Below, piece by piece: positions 49,603 through 57,916 of a DNA stretch of 64,000 nucleotides. Source of the DNA: Pseudomonas sp. LS1212 (lineage in GTDB: Bacteria; Pseudomonadota; Gammaproteobacteria; Pseudomonadales; Pseudomonadaceae); assembly GCF_024741815.1 (NCBI RefSeq), contig NZ_CP102951.1:558001-622000 (forward strand), written 5' to 3'. Under the pieces are notes generated by a model. It ran no database searches, was not told the DNA's origin, and saw only the letters and a program-made list of their open reading frames with translations. The first letter of the stretch is position 1. Each line of letters starts with the position of its first letter. Both the position numbers and the translations under genes were made by a program.

Positions 49603-50299
49603 CCAGCTCATCCACCGCAAAAAAATCCTGATCTACCAGCGGCAAGGCTGGCCGCTGCAGAATCAACACTGGCACCCCACGTTCCCGCGCAACTTCCAGC
49701 TTTGGTTCGGTAGCACTGCTGCCACTGTTCTTGCTGATCAACACATCGACCTGGCGACGCTCGAACAGTTCGCGCTCATCCTCCAGTCGGAAAGGCCCAC
49801 GCGCCCCAATCACCTCGCAGCGCTCATTGCCAGGAACCGAGTCGAGTGCGCGCAGCGTCCAGAACTGATCCGCCGGTATCTCATCCAAATGCTGCAACGG
49901 CTCCCGCCCCAACGTAAACAACGGCCGCTTGAACGGTGCCAGCGCCCGAATCAACTCCGCCCAATCCGCCACTTCACGCCAGTCATCCCCCGGCTGCGGC
50001 TCCCAGGCCGGACGCCTCAGGGCCCAACAGGGAATAGCCGTCAGCCGCGCAGCGTTGGCTGCGTTATGACTGATTTGCGCGGCATAGGGATGGGTGGCAT
50101 CAATCAACAGGCTGATGCCTTCGGCGCGAATGAACGCGGCCAAACCTTCTGCACCGCCGTAGCCGCCGACGCGGACCTGGCAGCGGAGGTCGGTCGGCAC
50201 CCGGCCGATGCCGGCCAGGCTGTAGATATGCTCCGGCCCCAGGGTGCGGGCGATGGCCAGGGCTTCGGTCACGCCGCCGAGCAGTAGAATGCGTTTCAT
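49571..50299 (-). CDS. cobK: Precorrin-6A reductase
   Basis: 242 residues from ATG 50299 (MKRILLLGGVTEALAIARTL). It uses NADPH to reduce the corrin macrocycle at C18-C19. GGVTEA near the N-terminus, LIDATHPYAAQISHNA and LISKNSGSSATEPKLEVARE are family motifs. It overlaps cbiD by four bases. The last ~10 residues (SSLASQLLQ) are encoded by a REP unit, so the C-terminus has been rewritten by repeat insertion. Confidence 0.95.
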   Translation of the reverse strand: MKRILLLGGVTEALAIARTLGPEHIYSLAGIGRVPTDLRCQVRVGGYGGAEGLAAFIRAEGISLLIDATHPYAAQISHNAANAARLTAIPCWALRRPAWEPQPGDDWREVADWAELIRALAPFKRPLFTLGREPLQHLDEIPADQFWTLRALDSVPGNERCEVIGARGPFRLEDERELFERRQVDVLISKNSGSSATEPKLEVARERGVPVLILQRPALPLVDQDFFAVDELASSLASQLLQ

Positions 50300-51396
50300 G
50301 TAAAGGCTCCCGCGTGGCCGACGATGCCGCCCTGGCGATCGATGGCGAAGACTTCCACCTGCACCTGCGCCGGCACCACGCTGCGGGCGAAGTCCAGGGC
50401 GTGTTGGCACACCGCATCACCCAGTGCGACACCGGCGGCACTGGCCAGGGCCAAAGCCTGCTGGCTGGTGTTGGCCTGGCGGATGGCGGTTTGCAACTCG
50501 CTATCGGCGCCGATGGCGGCGGCCCAGTCGGCCAGTTGCGGCAGGTCGATGCTGGAGTGGCGGCTATGCAGGTCCATGTGCCCGGCGGCGAGTTTGCTGA
50601 TTTTGCCGAAGCCACCGCACAGGCTGAGTTTTTCCACCGGGACTTTACGCAAGTGCTTGAGCACGGCACCGACAAAGTCGCCCATTTCGATCAGGGCGAT
50701 TTCCGGCAGGTCGTAGACCCGGCGCATGGTGTCTTCGCTGGCGTTACCGGTGCACGCGGCGATGTGCAGGTAGCCGTTGGTCTTGGCGACGTCGATACCC
50801 TGGTGGATCGAGGCGATGTAGGCCGAGCAGGAGAACGGCCGCACGATGCCGCTGGTGCCCAGAATCGACAGCCCGCCGAGAATGCCCAAGCGCGGGTTCA
50901 TGGTTTTCAGGGCCAGGCTTTCGCCGTTCTCGACGTTCACCGTCACCTCGAAGCCGCCCGCATAAGCACATTCGGCGGCCAGTTGCTGCAGGTGTTCGCT
51001 CATCATCTTGCGCGGCACGGGGTTGATCGCGGGCTCGCCCACGCCCAGCACCAGCCCGGGGCGGGTCACGGTGCCGACGCCAACACCTGCGATAAAGCGC
51101 ACGCCTGGCTCGGCGCACAAGCGCACCTGGCTATAGAGCAGTGCGCCGTGGGTCACGTCCGGGTCATCGCCGGCATCTTTCAAGGTCCCGGCCTCGGCGC
51201 CAGCGCCGGTCAGGCGGCAGAATTCCAGGCGCATCTGCACCTGCTTGCCTTTGGGCAGGGTGATCTGCACGGCATCGTCGTGCTGGCCGGTCAACAGTAG
51301 TCGAGCCGCTGCCAGGCTGGTGGCAGTGGCGCAGCTGCCGGTGGTCAGGCCGCTGCGCAGGGGGACCGGTTGTTCGCCTGTTTCGTCACGCATCAC
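50296..51396 (-). CDS. cbiD: Cobalt-precorrin-5B (C1)-methyltransferase CbiD
   Basis: 366 residues: LRSGLTTGSCATATSLAAAR at the N-terminus, FIAGVGVGTVTRPGL, NPRLGILGGLSILGTSGIVRPF, and IGDFVG-type ALIEMGDFVGAVL are standard CbiD motifs. CbiD adds a methyl group at C1 during ring contraction in the anaerobic-type route; several Pseudomonas use it in place of CobF alongside oxygen-dependent CobG. It overlaps cobL by 11 bases. Confidence 0.95.
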   Translation of the reverse strand: MMRDETGEQPVPLRSGLTTGSCATATSLAAARLLLTGQHDDAVQITLPKGKQVQMRLEFCRLTGAGAEAGTLKDAGDDPDVTHGALLYSQVRLCAEPGVRFIAGVGVGTVTRPGLVLGVGEPAINPVPRKMMSEHLQQLAAECAYAGGFEVTVNVENGESLALKTMNPRLGILGGLSILGTSGIVRPFSCSAYIASIHQGIDVAKTNGYLHIAACTGNASEDTMRRVYDLPEIALIEMGDFVGAVLKHLRKVPVEKLSLCGGFGKISKLAAGHMDLHSRHSSIDLPQLADWAAAIGADSELQTAIRQANTSQQALALASAAGVALGDAVCQHALDFARSVVPAQVQVEVFAIDRQGGIVGHAGAFT

Positions 51397-52597
51397 AGGG
51401 CTTGATTGCTTCGAGCAGGGTAATCGGCAGGGCCTGGCGCCAGGTGTCGAATTCGCCCAGTGGCTGGGCCTGGGCGATGTGGATGCGGGTCAGTTCGCCG
51501 CCGTGCCGCTCGCGCCAATCGACCAGGGTCGCTTCGCTTTGCAGGGTGACCGCATTGGCCACCAGGCGACCGCCGGGGCGCAGTTGCTCCCAGCAGGTTT
51601 GCAAAATACCTTCACGGGTTACCCCGCCGCCGATGAAGATCGCATCGGGACGCTCGAGCCCCGCCAACGCCTGCGGCGCACGGCCACGGATCAGTAGCAG
51701 GCCCGGCACGCCGAGGGCATCGCGGTTGTGTTCGATAAACTGCTGGCGCCCGGCATCAGCCTCGATCGCCAGGGCGCGGCAGCTGGGGTGGGCGCGCATC
51801 CACTCGATGCCGATTGAGCCGCTGCCGGCGCCGACATCCCAGAGCAGTTCACCTGGCTGGGGTGCGAGGCGGGCGAGGGTGATGGCGCGTACGTCGCGCT
51901 TGGTCAACTGGCCGTCGTGCTCGAAGGCCGAATCCGGCAAGCCGGCCAGCGGTGACAAGCGTGGGGCATCCTTTGCTGCCAGGCATTCGATGGCGACCAG
52001 GTTCAGGGTGGCGATGTCGGCGGCTTGCCAATCATCAGCCAGCGCTTGAACACGCCGTTCGGCACTGCCGCCCAGATGTTCCAGCACGGTGATCCGGCTG
52101 GGGCCGAAGCCACGTTCGCGCAACAGCGTCGCGATTGCCGCCGGGCTGGCGCCATCGTTGCTCAACACCAGCAGACGCACGCCGCTGTAAAGGTGCGCGG
52201 CCAGCGCGGCGACGGGACGGGCCATCACCGAAAGGGTGACGACCTCCTGCAACGGCCAGCCGAGGCGGGCAGCGGCCAGGGAATAGGAGGACGGTGCCGA
52301 GAGAATATTCAACTCCTCGGGCGCCACCTGCCGCGCCAGGCTGGCGCCCACGCCGAACAGCATCGGGTCACCGCTGGCCAGCACGCAGACCGGTTCGCCG
52401 CGCAGCGCCAGTACCGGGTTCAACGAGAAAGGGCTTGGCCAGAGATGGCGTTCGGCGCGGATGCAGTGTGGCAACAAGTCCAGCTGGCGCTGGCCGCCGA
52501 ACACCCGTGAAGCGCCCAGCAATGCACGCCGGGCGCTCTTGCCCAGGCCACTGAAGCCGTCTTCACCGATTCCCACTACCGTCAGCCAGGGCGACAT
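51386..52597 (-). CDS. cobL: Precorrin-6Y C5,15-methyltransferase (decarboxylating)
   Basis: 403 residues, a natural fusion. The N-terminal ~200 residues are a tetrapyrrole methylase (CbiE type; VVGIGEDGFSGLG, CVLASGDPMLFGVGASLA). The C-terminal half is a Rossmann SAM methyltransferase (CbiT type; LLWDVGAGSGSIGIEWMRAH, IFIGGGVTREG). It methylates C5 and C15 and removes a carboxyl group. GAGG upstream of ATG 52597 is a good ribosome site. It is divergent from cobG. Confidence 0.96.
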   Translation of the reverse strand: MSPWLTVVGIGEDGFSGLGKSARRALLGASRVFGGQRQLDLLPHCIRAERHLWPSPFSLNPVLALRGEPVCVLASGDPMLFGVGASLARQVAPEELNILSAPSSYSLAAARLGWPLQEVVTLSVMARPVAALAAHLYSGVRLLVLSNDGASPAAIATLLRERGFGPSRITVLEHLGGSAERRVQALADDWQAADIATLNLVAIECLAAKDAPRLSPLAGLPDSAFEHDGQLTKRDVRAITLARLAPQPGELLWDVGAGSGSIGIEWMRAHPSCRALAIEADAGRQQFIEHNRDALGVPGLLLIRGRAPQALAGLERPDAIFIGGGVTREGILQTCWEQLRPGGRLVANAVTLQSEATLVDWRERHGGELTRIHIAQAQPLGEFDTWRQALPITLLEAIKPCDA

Positions 52598-52714
52598 GCC
52601 TTTTCCTCATTGTGCGCCAATCCGACAGGCAGGCTTTTCATGCCTTCGGACAAAGCAGGCATAATACCGCGCCTTCTACACTGAAGTGCCTTTTCCCACT
52701 TGCCGGGTGACCTT

Positions 52715-54055
52715 TTGAACGAGCCTTCGTCGGCCCGAACCACCTCTGATGCCCTGCGCCCCTCGGCTTGCCCGGGGTTGCTGCGTATCGTCCCGGCATT
52801 GGATGGCGGTATTTCGCGGATCAAGCTGGCCGGTGGCGCGCTCAGCGCCGCCCAGGCCGAGGCGGTGGCAGCGGCAGCCGAGCGCTACGCCGGCGGCGTG
52901 ATCGAGGCGACCAACCGGGGCAACTTGCAGATCCGGGGTATCGGCGAGCAGCAGGCGCCGCTGATCGAGATGCTGTTGGCGGCGGCCCTGGGGCCGTCCC
53001 AGGCGGCGGGCGATGATGTGCGTAACCTGATGCTCAGCCCGATTGCCGGTCTTGATCGGCAGATGCTGTTCGACACTCGCCCCTTGGCCGCGCAGATACT
53101 TCACTCGCTGGAGTCGACCGTGCGCTTTCATCAGCTGTCGGCCAAGTTCGCCGTGCAGCTCGATGGCGGCGAGGGCATGGCCATGCTCGAACATCCTCAT
53201 GATCTGTGGCTGTCGGCGCTGATGCTCGAAGGCAACGTCTGGCTGGCGTTCGGGCTCGCGGGTTGCCCGGCGGACGCCGCGCCAGTGGGCGCTGTACCGC
53301 TGGAGCAGGGGCATGCGCTGGTGTTGGCGGTGCTCGATCGGTTTCTCGATCTGGCCCGGCCTGATCAGGTACGCATGCGCCAGCTGTTGGCAGACGTTGG
53401 TGTCGAGGCGTTCGTGCAGCAACTTACGATTCCAGTACGCCGCGATCCAGTCGTCTTGCAATGGCGTCGCAAGCCAGCGCCAGCTGACCTGCACCTGGGG
53501 ACTTATCCACAGAACGACGAGGCATTGGTCGCCATCGGCGCAGCGCCGCCGTTGGGGCGGTTGGACCCAGGCATGCTGCGCGGTGTCGCACGGCTTGCGA
53601 CGAGTATGGGCGATGACAGCCTGCGCCTGACGCCCTGGCAGAGCCTGTTGCTGCCCAATATTGCAATTGAACGAGCGGCTGCTGTCCGCACCCGACTTCG
53701 CGAACTTGGCTTGCTTTGCGAGCCGGGCCAGCCCCTGGCGCGCATGGTGGCCTGCACCGGCTCTGCCGGCTGCGGTAAAGGGCTGGCCGATACCAAGGCC
53801 GATGCGCTGCGACTGGCCAAACTTCTTCAAGAGCCAGGCCCGGCCGCCAGCGTACATTTGAGCGGCTGCTCGCGTTCCTGCGCCATGGCCCATGTGGCAG
53901 CGGCGACGCTGCTGGCCGTGGCGCCTGGCCGTTATGACTTGTTTCTGCGCGCCCCCGGGCAACCGGGCTTCGGTGCCCTGCGGGCGCGCAACCTCACACT
54001 AGAAGCAGCAGGCGCATTGCTCGATGCCTGCTCACGGAGCAACCTCGATGATTGA
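52715..54055 (+). CDS. cobG: Precorrin-3B synthase CobG
   Basis: 446 residues from TTG 52715 (GGGTGA upstream; TTG 52700 is less likely). A sulfite/nitrite-reductase-like Fe-S monooxygenase that uses O2 to form the C20 hydroxylactone, marking the aerobic route. Two ferredoxin-like halves are seen (RPSACPGLLRIVPALDGGIS, ATNRGNLQIRG), and the cluster cysteines are CTGSAGC and SGCSRSC near the C-terminus. First gene of cobGHIJ; the stop overlaps the cobH start by eight bases. Confidence 0.93.
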   Translation: MNEPSSARTTSDALRPSACPGLLRIVPALDGGISRIKLAGGALSAAQAEAVAAAAERYAGGVIEATNRGNLQIRGIGEQQAPLIEMLLAAALGPSQAAGDDVRNLMLSPIAGLDRQMLFDTRPLAAQILHSLESTVRFHQLSAKFAVQLDGGEGMAMLEHPHDLWLSALMLEGNVWLAFGLAGCPADAAPVGAVPLEQGHALVLAVLDRFLDLARPDQVRMRQLLADVGVEAFVQQLTIPVRRDPVVLQWRRKPAPADLHLGTYPQNDEALVAIGAAPPLGRLDPGMLRGVARLATSMGDDSLRLTPWQSLLLPNIAIERAAAVRTRLRELGLLCEPGQPLARMVACTGSAGCGKGLADTKADALRLAKLLQEPGPAASVHLSGCSRSCAMAHVAAATLLAVAPGRYDLFLRAPGQPGFGALRARNLTLEAAGALLDACSRSNLDD

Positions 54056-54674
54056 TTACATCCGCGATGGTCAGGAGATCTATCGCAATTCCTTCGCCAT
54101 CATTCGTGCGGAGGCCCGGCTCGACCAGATTCCAGCGGACCTGGAAAAGCTCGCGGTGCGAGTGATCCACGCCTGCGGCATGGTCGAGGTGATCGAAGAC
54201 CTGCGTTTCTCGCCAGGTGCCGGCAAGGCCGGGCGCGATGCGCTGGCGGCCGGTGCGCCGATCCTGTGCGATGCGCGGATGGTTGCCGAAGGCATTACCC
54301 GCGCACGGTTGCCGGCCAACAATCCGGTGATCTGCACCCTCAAGGACGACAACGTGCCGGAGCTTGCCCGTGAACTGGGCAACACCCGCTCGGCGGTGGC
54401 CCTGGAGTTGTGGCGGCCGCACCTGGAAGGCAGTGTGGTGGTGATCGGCAACGCCCCGACCGCGCTGTTCTATCTGCTGGAAATGATTGATGCCGGTGCA
54501 CCGAAACCGGCCCTGATTCTCGGCTTCCCGGTTGGCTTTGTCGGTGCGGCGGAATCCAAGGCGATGCTCGCGGCCGATAGCCGTGGCGTGCCCTTTGTCA
54601 TCATGCAGGGGCGACGTGGTGGCAGCGCCATGGCCGCCGCCGCCGTCAATGCCCTGGCCACGGAGGTCGAATAA
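54048..54674 (+). CDS. cobH: Precorrin-8X methylmutase
   Basis: 208 residues from ATG 54048 (MIDYIRDGQEIYRNSFAIIR, CGGAG upstream). It moves the methyl group from C11 to C12 to give hydrogenobyrinic acid. It has the catalytic His in VRVIHACGMVE and the LILGFPVGFVGAAESK motif. It overlaps cobG and shares one base with cobI (TAATG). Confidence 0.97.
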   Translation: MIDYIRDGQEIYRNSFAIIRAEARLDQIPADLEKLAVRVIHACGMVEVIEDLRFSPGAGKAGRDALAAGAPILCDARMVAEGITRARLPANNPVICTLKDDNVPELARELGNTRSAVALELWRPHLEGSVVVIGNAPTALFYLLEMIDAGAPKPALILGFPVGFVGAAESKAMLAADSRGVPFVIMQGRRGGSAMAAAAVNALATEVE

Positions 54675-55405
54675 TGCAGCCGCGCGGACGTTTGCTTGGC
54701 CTGGGCGTAGGCCCCGGCGACCCGGAATTGATCACCGTCAAGGCCTTGCGCCTGCTGCGCGAGTCGCCGGTAGTCGCGTATTTCGTTGCCAAGGGCAAGA
54801 AGGGCAATGCCTTCGGCATCATCGAAGCGCACTTGCAGGACGCACAAACGCTGATGCCACTGGTGTATCCGGTGACCACCGAAGCGCTGCCGGCACCGCT
54901 CTCCTATGAGCAGGTCATCAGCGATTTCTACGACGCCGCGAGCCTGGAAGTGGCCGCGCACCTGGATGCCGGGCGCGATGTGGCGGTGATCTGCGAGGGG
55001 GATCCGTTCTTCTATGGCTCCTACATGTACCTGCACGATCGCCTGGCCGAGCGTTACCAGGCCGAAGTGATTCCGGGCGTCTGCTCCATGCTCGGTGGCG
55101 CTTCGGTGCTCGGTGCGCCGCTGGTGTACCGCAACCAGAGCCTGTCGGTGTTGTCCGGCGTGCTGCCCCATGAAGAGCTAAAGCGGCGCCTGGCCGATGC
55201 CGACGCGGCGGTGATCATGAAGTTGGGCCGCAACTTTCCCAAGGTGCGCCAGGTGCTGGCTGAAGTGGGGCTGGCCGAGCGGGCCTTGTATGTCGAGCGG
55301 GCGACCATGACCAACCAGAAGATCGTGCCGCTCGATGAGGTGGATCCGCAGTCCTCGCCGTATTTTTCATTGATCATCGTTCCCGGTGAAAGGTGGCAGG
55401 GTTGA
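54674..55405 (+). CDS. cobI: Precorrin-2 C20-methyltransferase
   Basis: 243 residues: LLGLGVGPGDPELITVKALR, AVICEGDPFFYGSYMYLHDRL and EVIPGVCSMLGGASVLGAPL are class III SAM methylase motifs specific to CobI/CbiL. It methylates C20 to make precorrin-3A. Start and stop overlap both neighbours. Confidence 0.97.
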   Translation: MQPRGRLLGLGVGPGDPELITVKALRLLRESPVVAYFVAKGKKGNAFGIIEAHLQDAQTLMPLVYPVTTEALPAPLSYEQVISDFYDAASLEVAAHLDAGRDVAVICEGDPFFYGSYMYLHDRLAERYQAEVIPGVCSMLGGASVLGAPLVYRNQSLSVLSGVLPHEELKRRLADADAAVIMKLGRNFPKVRQVLAEVGLAERALYVERATMTNQKIVPLDEVDPQSSPYFSLIIVPGERWQG

Positions 55406-57102
55406 CTCGACACGCACCAGCCATTGTCATCCTTGGCAACGGCAGCCTGGCCACCGCGCGCAGGATTCAACAGCTGTATCCCGACGCCTTGATCCACGGC
55501 CTGGCCGAGCGCGTGACCGAGGCCGATCGTGCCTACCACGAGTTCGGCGCGACCCTGCGCCAGCTCTATCAACAGGACACGCCGATCATTGCCTTGTGCG
55601 CAGCCGGCATCGTCATTCGCAGCCTGGCCGGCGTGCTGCTGGAGAAGGGCGCCGAGCCGCCGGTCCTGGCCGTGGCCGAGGATGGCAGTGCCGTGGTACC
55701 ACTGCTCGGGGGGCTGGGCGGGGTCAATGTGATGGCCCGGGAAATCGCTGCCGGGCTTGGCGTGGCCGCAGCGATCACCACCAGCGGCGAACTGCGTTTT
55801 GGCACCTGCCTGCTCAACCCGCCGAGTGGCTATGCACTGGCCGACCTGGAGTTGGGCAAACGCTTTGTCTCCGATCTGCTGAGTGGCGAGCACGTGAGAA
55901 TCGAAGGCGATGCGCCCTGGCTCGAGAAGGCGCATTTGCCGCAGGACGCTCACGCAGCTCTGGCGATTCATGTCGGCTGCGTCGAGCGTGAGCCAGCCGC
56001 CAACGAGCTATTGATCTACCCACGCTGCGTGGTGGTAGCGGTCAGCGCCCGGCAACCGGCGTTGGCCGAAGCCGTGCGCCAGGCGCTGCAGGCGGCGAAG
56101 ATCGCCTTGCCGTCGCTGGCCTGCCTGTTGGCGGCCGATGCCGACATGGCCAATGCGGCGTTGCATGAGGCCGCGCGGCAGCTGGGTGTGCCACTGCGCT
56201 TTGTCGAAAACGCTGGCAGCATCGGGCAAATGGCAGAACAGGCGGTGCCACAACTGTTGCCGCCGATCAGTGTGACACCCGATTTGGCCATTGCCGTCGC
56301 CAAGCAACCCATCGATCCGCAGCACATCGGCATGGCGCGTGGCCGCCTTGCGGTAATCGGCCTGGGGCCGGGCAGCGATGACTTGATGGCCCCGGCGGTC
56401 AAGGCCGAGCTGGCGCGGGCGACCGATGTGCTGGGGTACGAGACCTACGTGCGCATGGCCGGTCCCTTTCGTGCTGATCAGGTCCTGCACTGCACCGACA
56501 ATCGCGAGGAAATGCAGCGCGCCCGGCATGCCTTCGAACTGGCGGCGCAAGGTCGTTCGGTGATCGTCGTTTCCTCGGGAGACCCTGGCGTATTCGCAAT
56601 GGCCGCGGCCGTGCTCGAAGCCCTGCACGAATCCAGCGACCCGGCCTGGCATCGGGTCGATCTGCAGATCCTTCCCGGTATTTCCGCGTCGCTGGCGACG
56701 GCGGCCCAGGCCGGAGCGCCGCTGGGGCATGACTTCTGCGTATTGTCGCTTTCCGACAATCTCAAGCCTTGGGACATTATCGAAAAACGTCTGGATCTGG
56801 CGGCCCAGGCCGATCTGGCGTTGGCGTTCTACAACCCGATCTCCCGCGCTCGCCCCTGGCAGCTGGGAAGGGCGCTGGAAATCGTCGGCCGGCATCGGAC
56901 ACCGGACACGCCAGTCGTGCTGGGCCGCGATATCGGCCGGCCGGGGCAGACGCTGCGGGTCGTGACCCTTGGGGCATTGACGCCCGACCAGGTGGACATG
57001 CGCACGATGGTGTTGATCGGTTCGTCGACGACCTGTGTGTTCCCGCGTGCCGAGGGTGGGGAGTGGGTTTATACACCGCGTTGGTATGGCCAGAAGCCCT
57101 GA
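55402..57102 (+). CDS. cobJ: CbiG-CobJ fusion: precorrin-3B C17-methyltransferase
   Basis: 566 residues from TTG 55402 (MTRHAPAIVILGNGS, preceded by AGGTGGCAGGG); GTG 55393 is also open. The N-terminal ~310 residues are CbiG-like (IALCAAGIVIRSLAGVL, LLGGLGGVNVMAREIA, SLACLLAADADMANAALHEA). The C-terminal ~240 residues are the CobJ methylase (LAVIGLGPGSDDLMAPAVKA, VVSSGDPGVFAMAAAVLEAL, PLGHDFCVLSLSDNLKPW). It carries out ring contraction and C17 methylation. The fusion is common in Pseudomonas. Last gene of the operon, followed by a REP pair. Confidence 0.95.
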   Translation: MTRHAPAIVILGNGSLATARRIQQLYPDALIHGLAERVTEADRAYHEFGATLRQLYQQDTPIIALCAAGIVIRSLAGVLLEKGAEPPVLAVAEDGSAVVPLLGGLGGVNVMAREIAAGLGVAAAITTSGELRFGTCLLNPPSGYALADLELGKRFVSDLLSGEHVRIEGDAPWLEKAHLPQDAHAALAIHVGCVEREPAANELLIYPRCVVVAVSARQPALAEAVRQALQAAKIALPSLACLLAADADMANAALHEAARQLGVPLRFVENAGSIGQMAEQAVPQLLPPISVTPDLAIAVAKQPIDPQHIGMARGRLAVIGLGPGSDDLMAPAVKAELARATDVLGYETYVRMAGPFRADQVLHCTDNREEMQRARHAFELAAQGRSVIVVSSGDPGVFAMAAAVLEALHESSDPAWHRVDLQILPGISASLATAAQAGAPLGHDFCVLSLSDNLKPWDIIEKRLDLAAQADLALAFYNPISRARPWQLGRALEIVGRHRTPDTPVVLGRDIGRPGQTLRVVTLGALTPDQVDMRTMVLIGSSTTCVFPRAEGGEWVYTPRWYGQKP

Positions 57103-57124
57103 GCGCTTGTGCTCACACATTACT

Positions 57125-57230
57125 CTGTGGGAGCAGGCTTGCCTGCGATGGCTTCACCGCGGTGCTTCAGATAATCCGCGGTGCCTGCATCGCTGGCAAG
57201 CCAGCTCCCACAGGGGGGCATGCCAGCGAT
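57125..57230. repeat. REP units in opposite orientation
   Basis: TGTGGGAGCAGGCTTGCCTG then CGATGG (57126-57150), CATCGCTGGCAAGCCAGCTC then CCACA (57188-57212), and a short third tail ATGCCAGCGATT near 57230. They lie between the convergent cobJ and marC genes. Confidence 0.82.
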
Positions 57231-57235
57231 TGGTG

Positions 57236-57832
57236 TCAGGGCGCCATATAACCCTTGATACCGGTAAAGATGATCTGCGCCGCCAGTGCGCAGACGAACA
57301 ACCCCATCAACCGGCTGACGATCTGCAGGCCCTGTTCGCCAAGGATGCGTTCGATCCGGTGAGACAGGAACAGCACCACACCGACCGTGACGCTGGCCAG
57401 GGCGATGCCAAGGATGGCGATGACCTTGTCATCCCAGTGGGGCTGGCTGACGCCCATCACCAACAATGCACCGATAGTGCCGGGGCCCACGGTGAGCGGA
57501 ATGGTCAGCGGGACGATGGTCACATCCTGCTGCACGTTGTCGGTCTGCACCGCTGACTTGCCCTGGGCCATCGCCAGGGCCGAAATGAACAGTACGCTGC
57601 CGGCACCAATCCGGAAGGCATCGGCGGTGATTCCGAACACGCCGAAAATCGCCCGCCCGAACAAGTAGAGCAGTACGCTGGCAATCAGCACGCCGAGGGC
57701 TACGTTCCAGGCCAGGCGCTTGCGTTCCTTGCTCGAGTAACCACGTGTAAGGCTGATGAAGCAGGACAGGACGAAGAATGGGCTGTAAAGCACGAGCATC
57801 TTCAAGTAAACACTGAACAACACGTGGAGCAT
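57236..57832 (-). CDS. MarC family membrane protein (UPF0056)
   Basis: 198 residues, six membrane segments: LKMLVLYSPFFVLSCFISLT at the start, VPLTIPLTVGPGTIGALLVM in the middle and a C-terminal FVCALAAQIIFTGIKGY. The T-P-L-T-x-G-P-G-T motif is characteristic. Family function is unknown; despite the name, E. coli MarC does not confer multidrug resistance. It stands between cobJ and retS. Confidence 0.88.
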   Translation of the reverse strand: MLHVLFSVYLKMLVLYSPFFVLSCFISLTRGYSSKERKRLAWNVALGVLIASVLLYLFGRAIFGVFGITADAFRIGAGSVLFISALAMAQGKSAVQTDNVQQDVTIVPLTIPLTVGPGTIGALLVMGVSQPHWDDKVIAILGIALASVTVGVVLFLSHRIERILGEQGLQIVSRLMGLFVCALAAQIIFTGIKGYMAP

Positions 57833-57916
57833 GGTCTGGGCTCGCGGATGAGATAGGCAGGGGAGAGTCTATCAGGCGATTGCGATTGGCTTCGTGCCAT
57901 GGGGCAAAAGTCTGTA

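Noticed and set aside
52598..52714. Possible cobalamin riboswitch between divergent cob operons
   Set aside because: Only 117 bases separate the two starts, too short for a B12 riboswitch with expression platform, and no B12-box-like sequence was seen.
55393..55401. GTG 55393 as cobJ start
   Set aside because: TTG 55402 gives the family-typical TRHAPAIVILG start and is better spaced from AGGTGG; the difference is three codons and not decisive.
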